The position numbers were made by a program, and so were the translations under genes. Shown here piece after piece: positions 63,769 to 64,000 of a stretch of 64,000 nt of DNA (position 1 is its first letter; each line of letters starts with the position of its first letter). Under the pieces are notes generated by a model, which was not told the DNA's origin, searched no databases, and saw only the letters and a program-made list of their open reading frames with translations. The stretch spans positions 62,001-126,000 of the forward strand of contig JAYZAS010000012.1 of NCBI GenBank assembly GCA_036339585.1, read 5' to 3'. This stretch comes from Pseudomonadota bacterium. GTDB lineage: Bacteria; Pseudomonadota; Alphaproteobacteria; UBA8366.

Positions 63769-64000
63769 ATGATGCCCTTGTCAGAATCCAATTCTACCTC
63801 GGATGTGGTTATAAAAAGAATTCTTAAGACCACACGTACAATCGCGTTGATAGGTGCGAGCGACAAGCCAGATAGACCGAGTTATGCCGTGATGAAATAT
63901 TTAAAAATGCAGGGTTATCAGGTAATTCCGGTAAATCCATTCAAAACCGGCAAAGAAATCTTGGGAGAGCTCGTTTTTGGAAGTCTTTCTGAAATTACCA
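63769..64000 (+). CDS. CoA-binding protein (YccU-like), N-terminal part cut by window edge
   Basis: 77 codons run to the right edge. TIALIGASDKPDRPSYAVMK is the CoA-binding Rossmann motif, followed by GYQVIPVNPFKTGKEILGEL. Single-domain proteins of this kind are widespread and poorly characterised. In related genomes such a gene precedes an O-acetylhomoserine sulfhydrylase gene; that is a guess from family knowledge, as the next gene is outside the window. Confidence 0.8.
   Translation, partial: MMPLSESNSTSDVVIKRILKTTRTIALIGASDKPDRPSYAVMKYLKMQGYQVIPVNPFKTGKEILGELVFGSLSEIT

Noticed and set aside
1-64000. CRISPR array or complete insertion sequence
   Set aside because: I saw no regularly spaced repeats and no transposase; the only mobile-element gene is the truncated integrase at 49624-49842.

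Overview
The window looks like a chromosomal segment of a marine-type alphaproteobacterium, roughly Rhodospirillales/SAR116-like. This is inferred from gene order and family choice, not from an rRNA marker. Alphaproteobacterial signs are the AapJQMP amino-acid transporter, an S9 protein with a long N-terminal extension next to L13 and argC, the tightly packed aminotransferase-hom-glpX-recJ cluster beside a PHA synthase, and a Coq7-type ubiquinone hydroxylase. Base composition is moderate to AT-rich and intergenic regions are often several hundred bases long.

Region 1 (1-18.1 kb) is catabolic and accessory: a cut glycosyltransferase, a TcuA-like flavoprotein, a 6PGDH-like dehydrogenase, an orphan molybdenum hydroxylase large subunit, a Sel1/SPOR envelope protein, three TauD/TfdA-type 2-oxoglutarate dioxygenases around malate synthase G, a cupin, Coq7, a photolyase-like protein whose domains appear to be in swapped order, a DUF4149-type membrane protein, a CIA30-like protein and two tandem 2OG-Fe(II) oxygenases.

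Region 2 (18.3-32.3 kb) looks like a sulfur-compound uptake and oxidation block. It holds AapJQMP (with a strong terminator after aapJ), a sulfite-oxidase-family molybdoenzyme without an export signal followed directly by its own EtfB and EtfA, an enoyl-CoA hydratase-family protein, and a three-gene cytoplasm-facing molybdoenzyme complex of SoeABC type. My working hypothesis is that the TauD-type enzymes release sulfite (and perhaps glyoxylate) from organosulfonates. GlcB would then use the glyoxylate, and SoeABC and/or the ETF-coupled enzyme would oxidise the sulfite.

Region 3 (32.3-38.2 kb) holds small unknown proteins, a lipoprotein of the endonuclease/exonuclease/phosphatase fold, an atypical SDR and a fused aconitase.

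Region 4 (about 38.4-49.9 kb) looks like two tandem genomic islands at the 3' end of tRNA-Glu(TTC). Three copies of the tRNA 3' end (38.4, 46.1 and 49.9 kb) and a truncated tyrosine integrase next to the intact tRNA support this. Cargo includes a choice-of-anchor I protein, cytochrome c', a diheme cytochrome c, a 37-residue lipoprotein, an SGNH-like protein, a ferritin-like protein, a NodU-type carbamoyltransferase with a 51-residue DUF5989-like partner, a sulfatase, a broken outer-membrane protein and a Sel1 protein.

Region 5 (50-64 kb) is core chromosome: an orphan flagellar hook protein behind a textbook sigma-54 promoter, recJ, glpX, hom, an aminotransferase, an OmpA-family lipoprotein, phaC, argC, rpsI, rplM and a cut CoA-binding protein.
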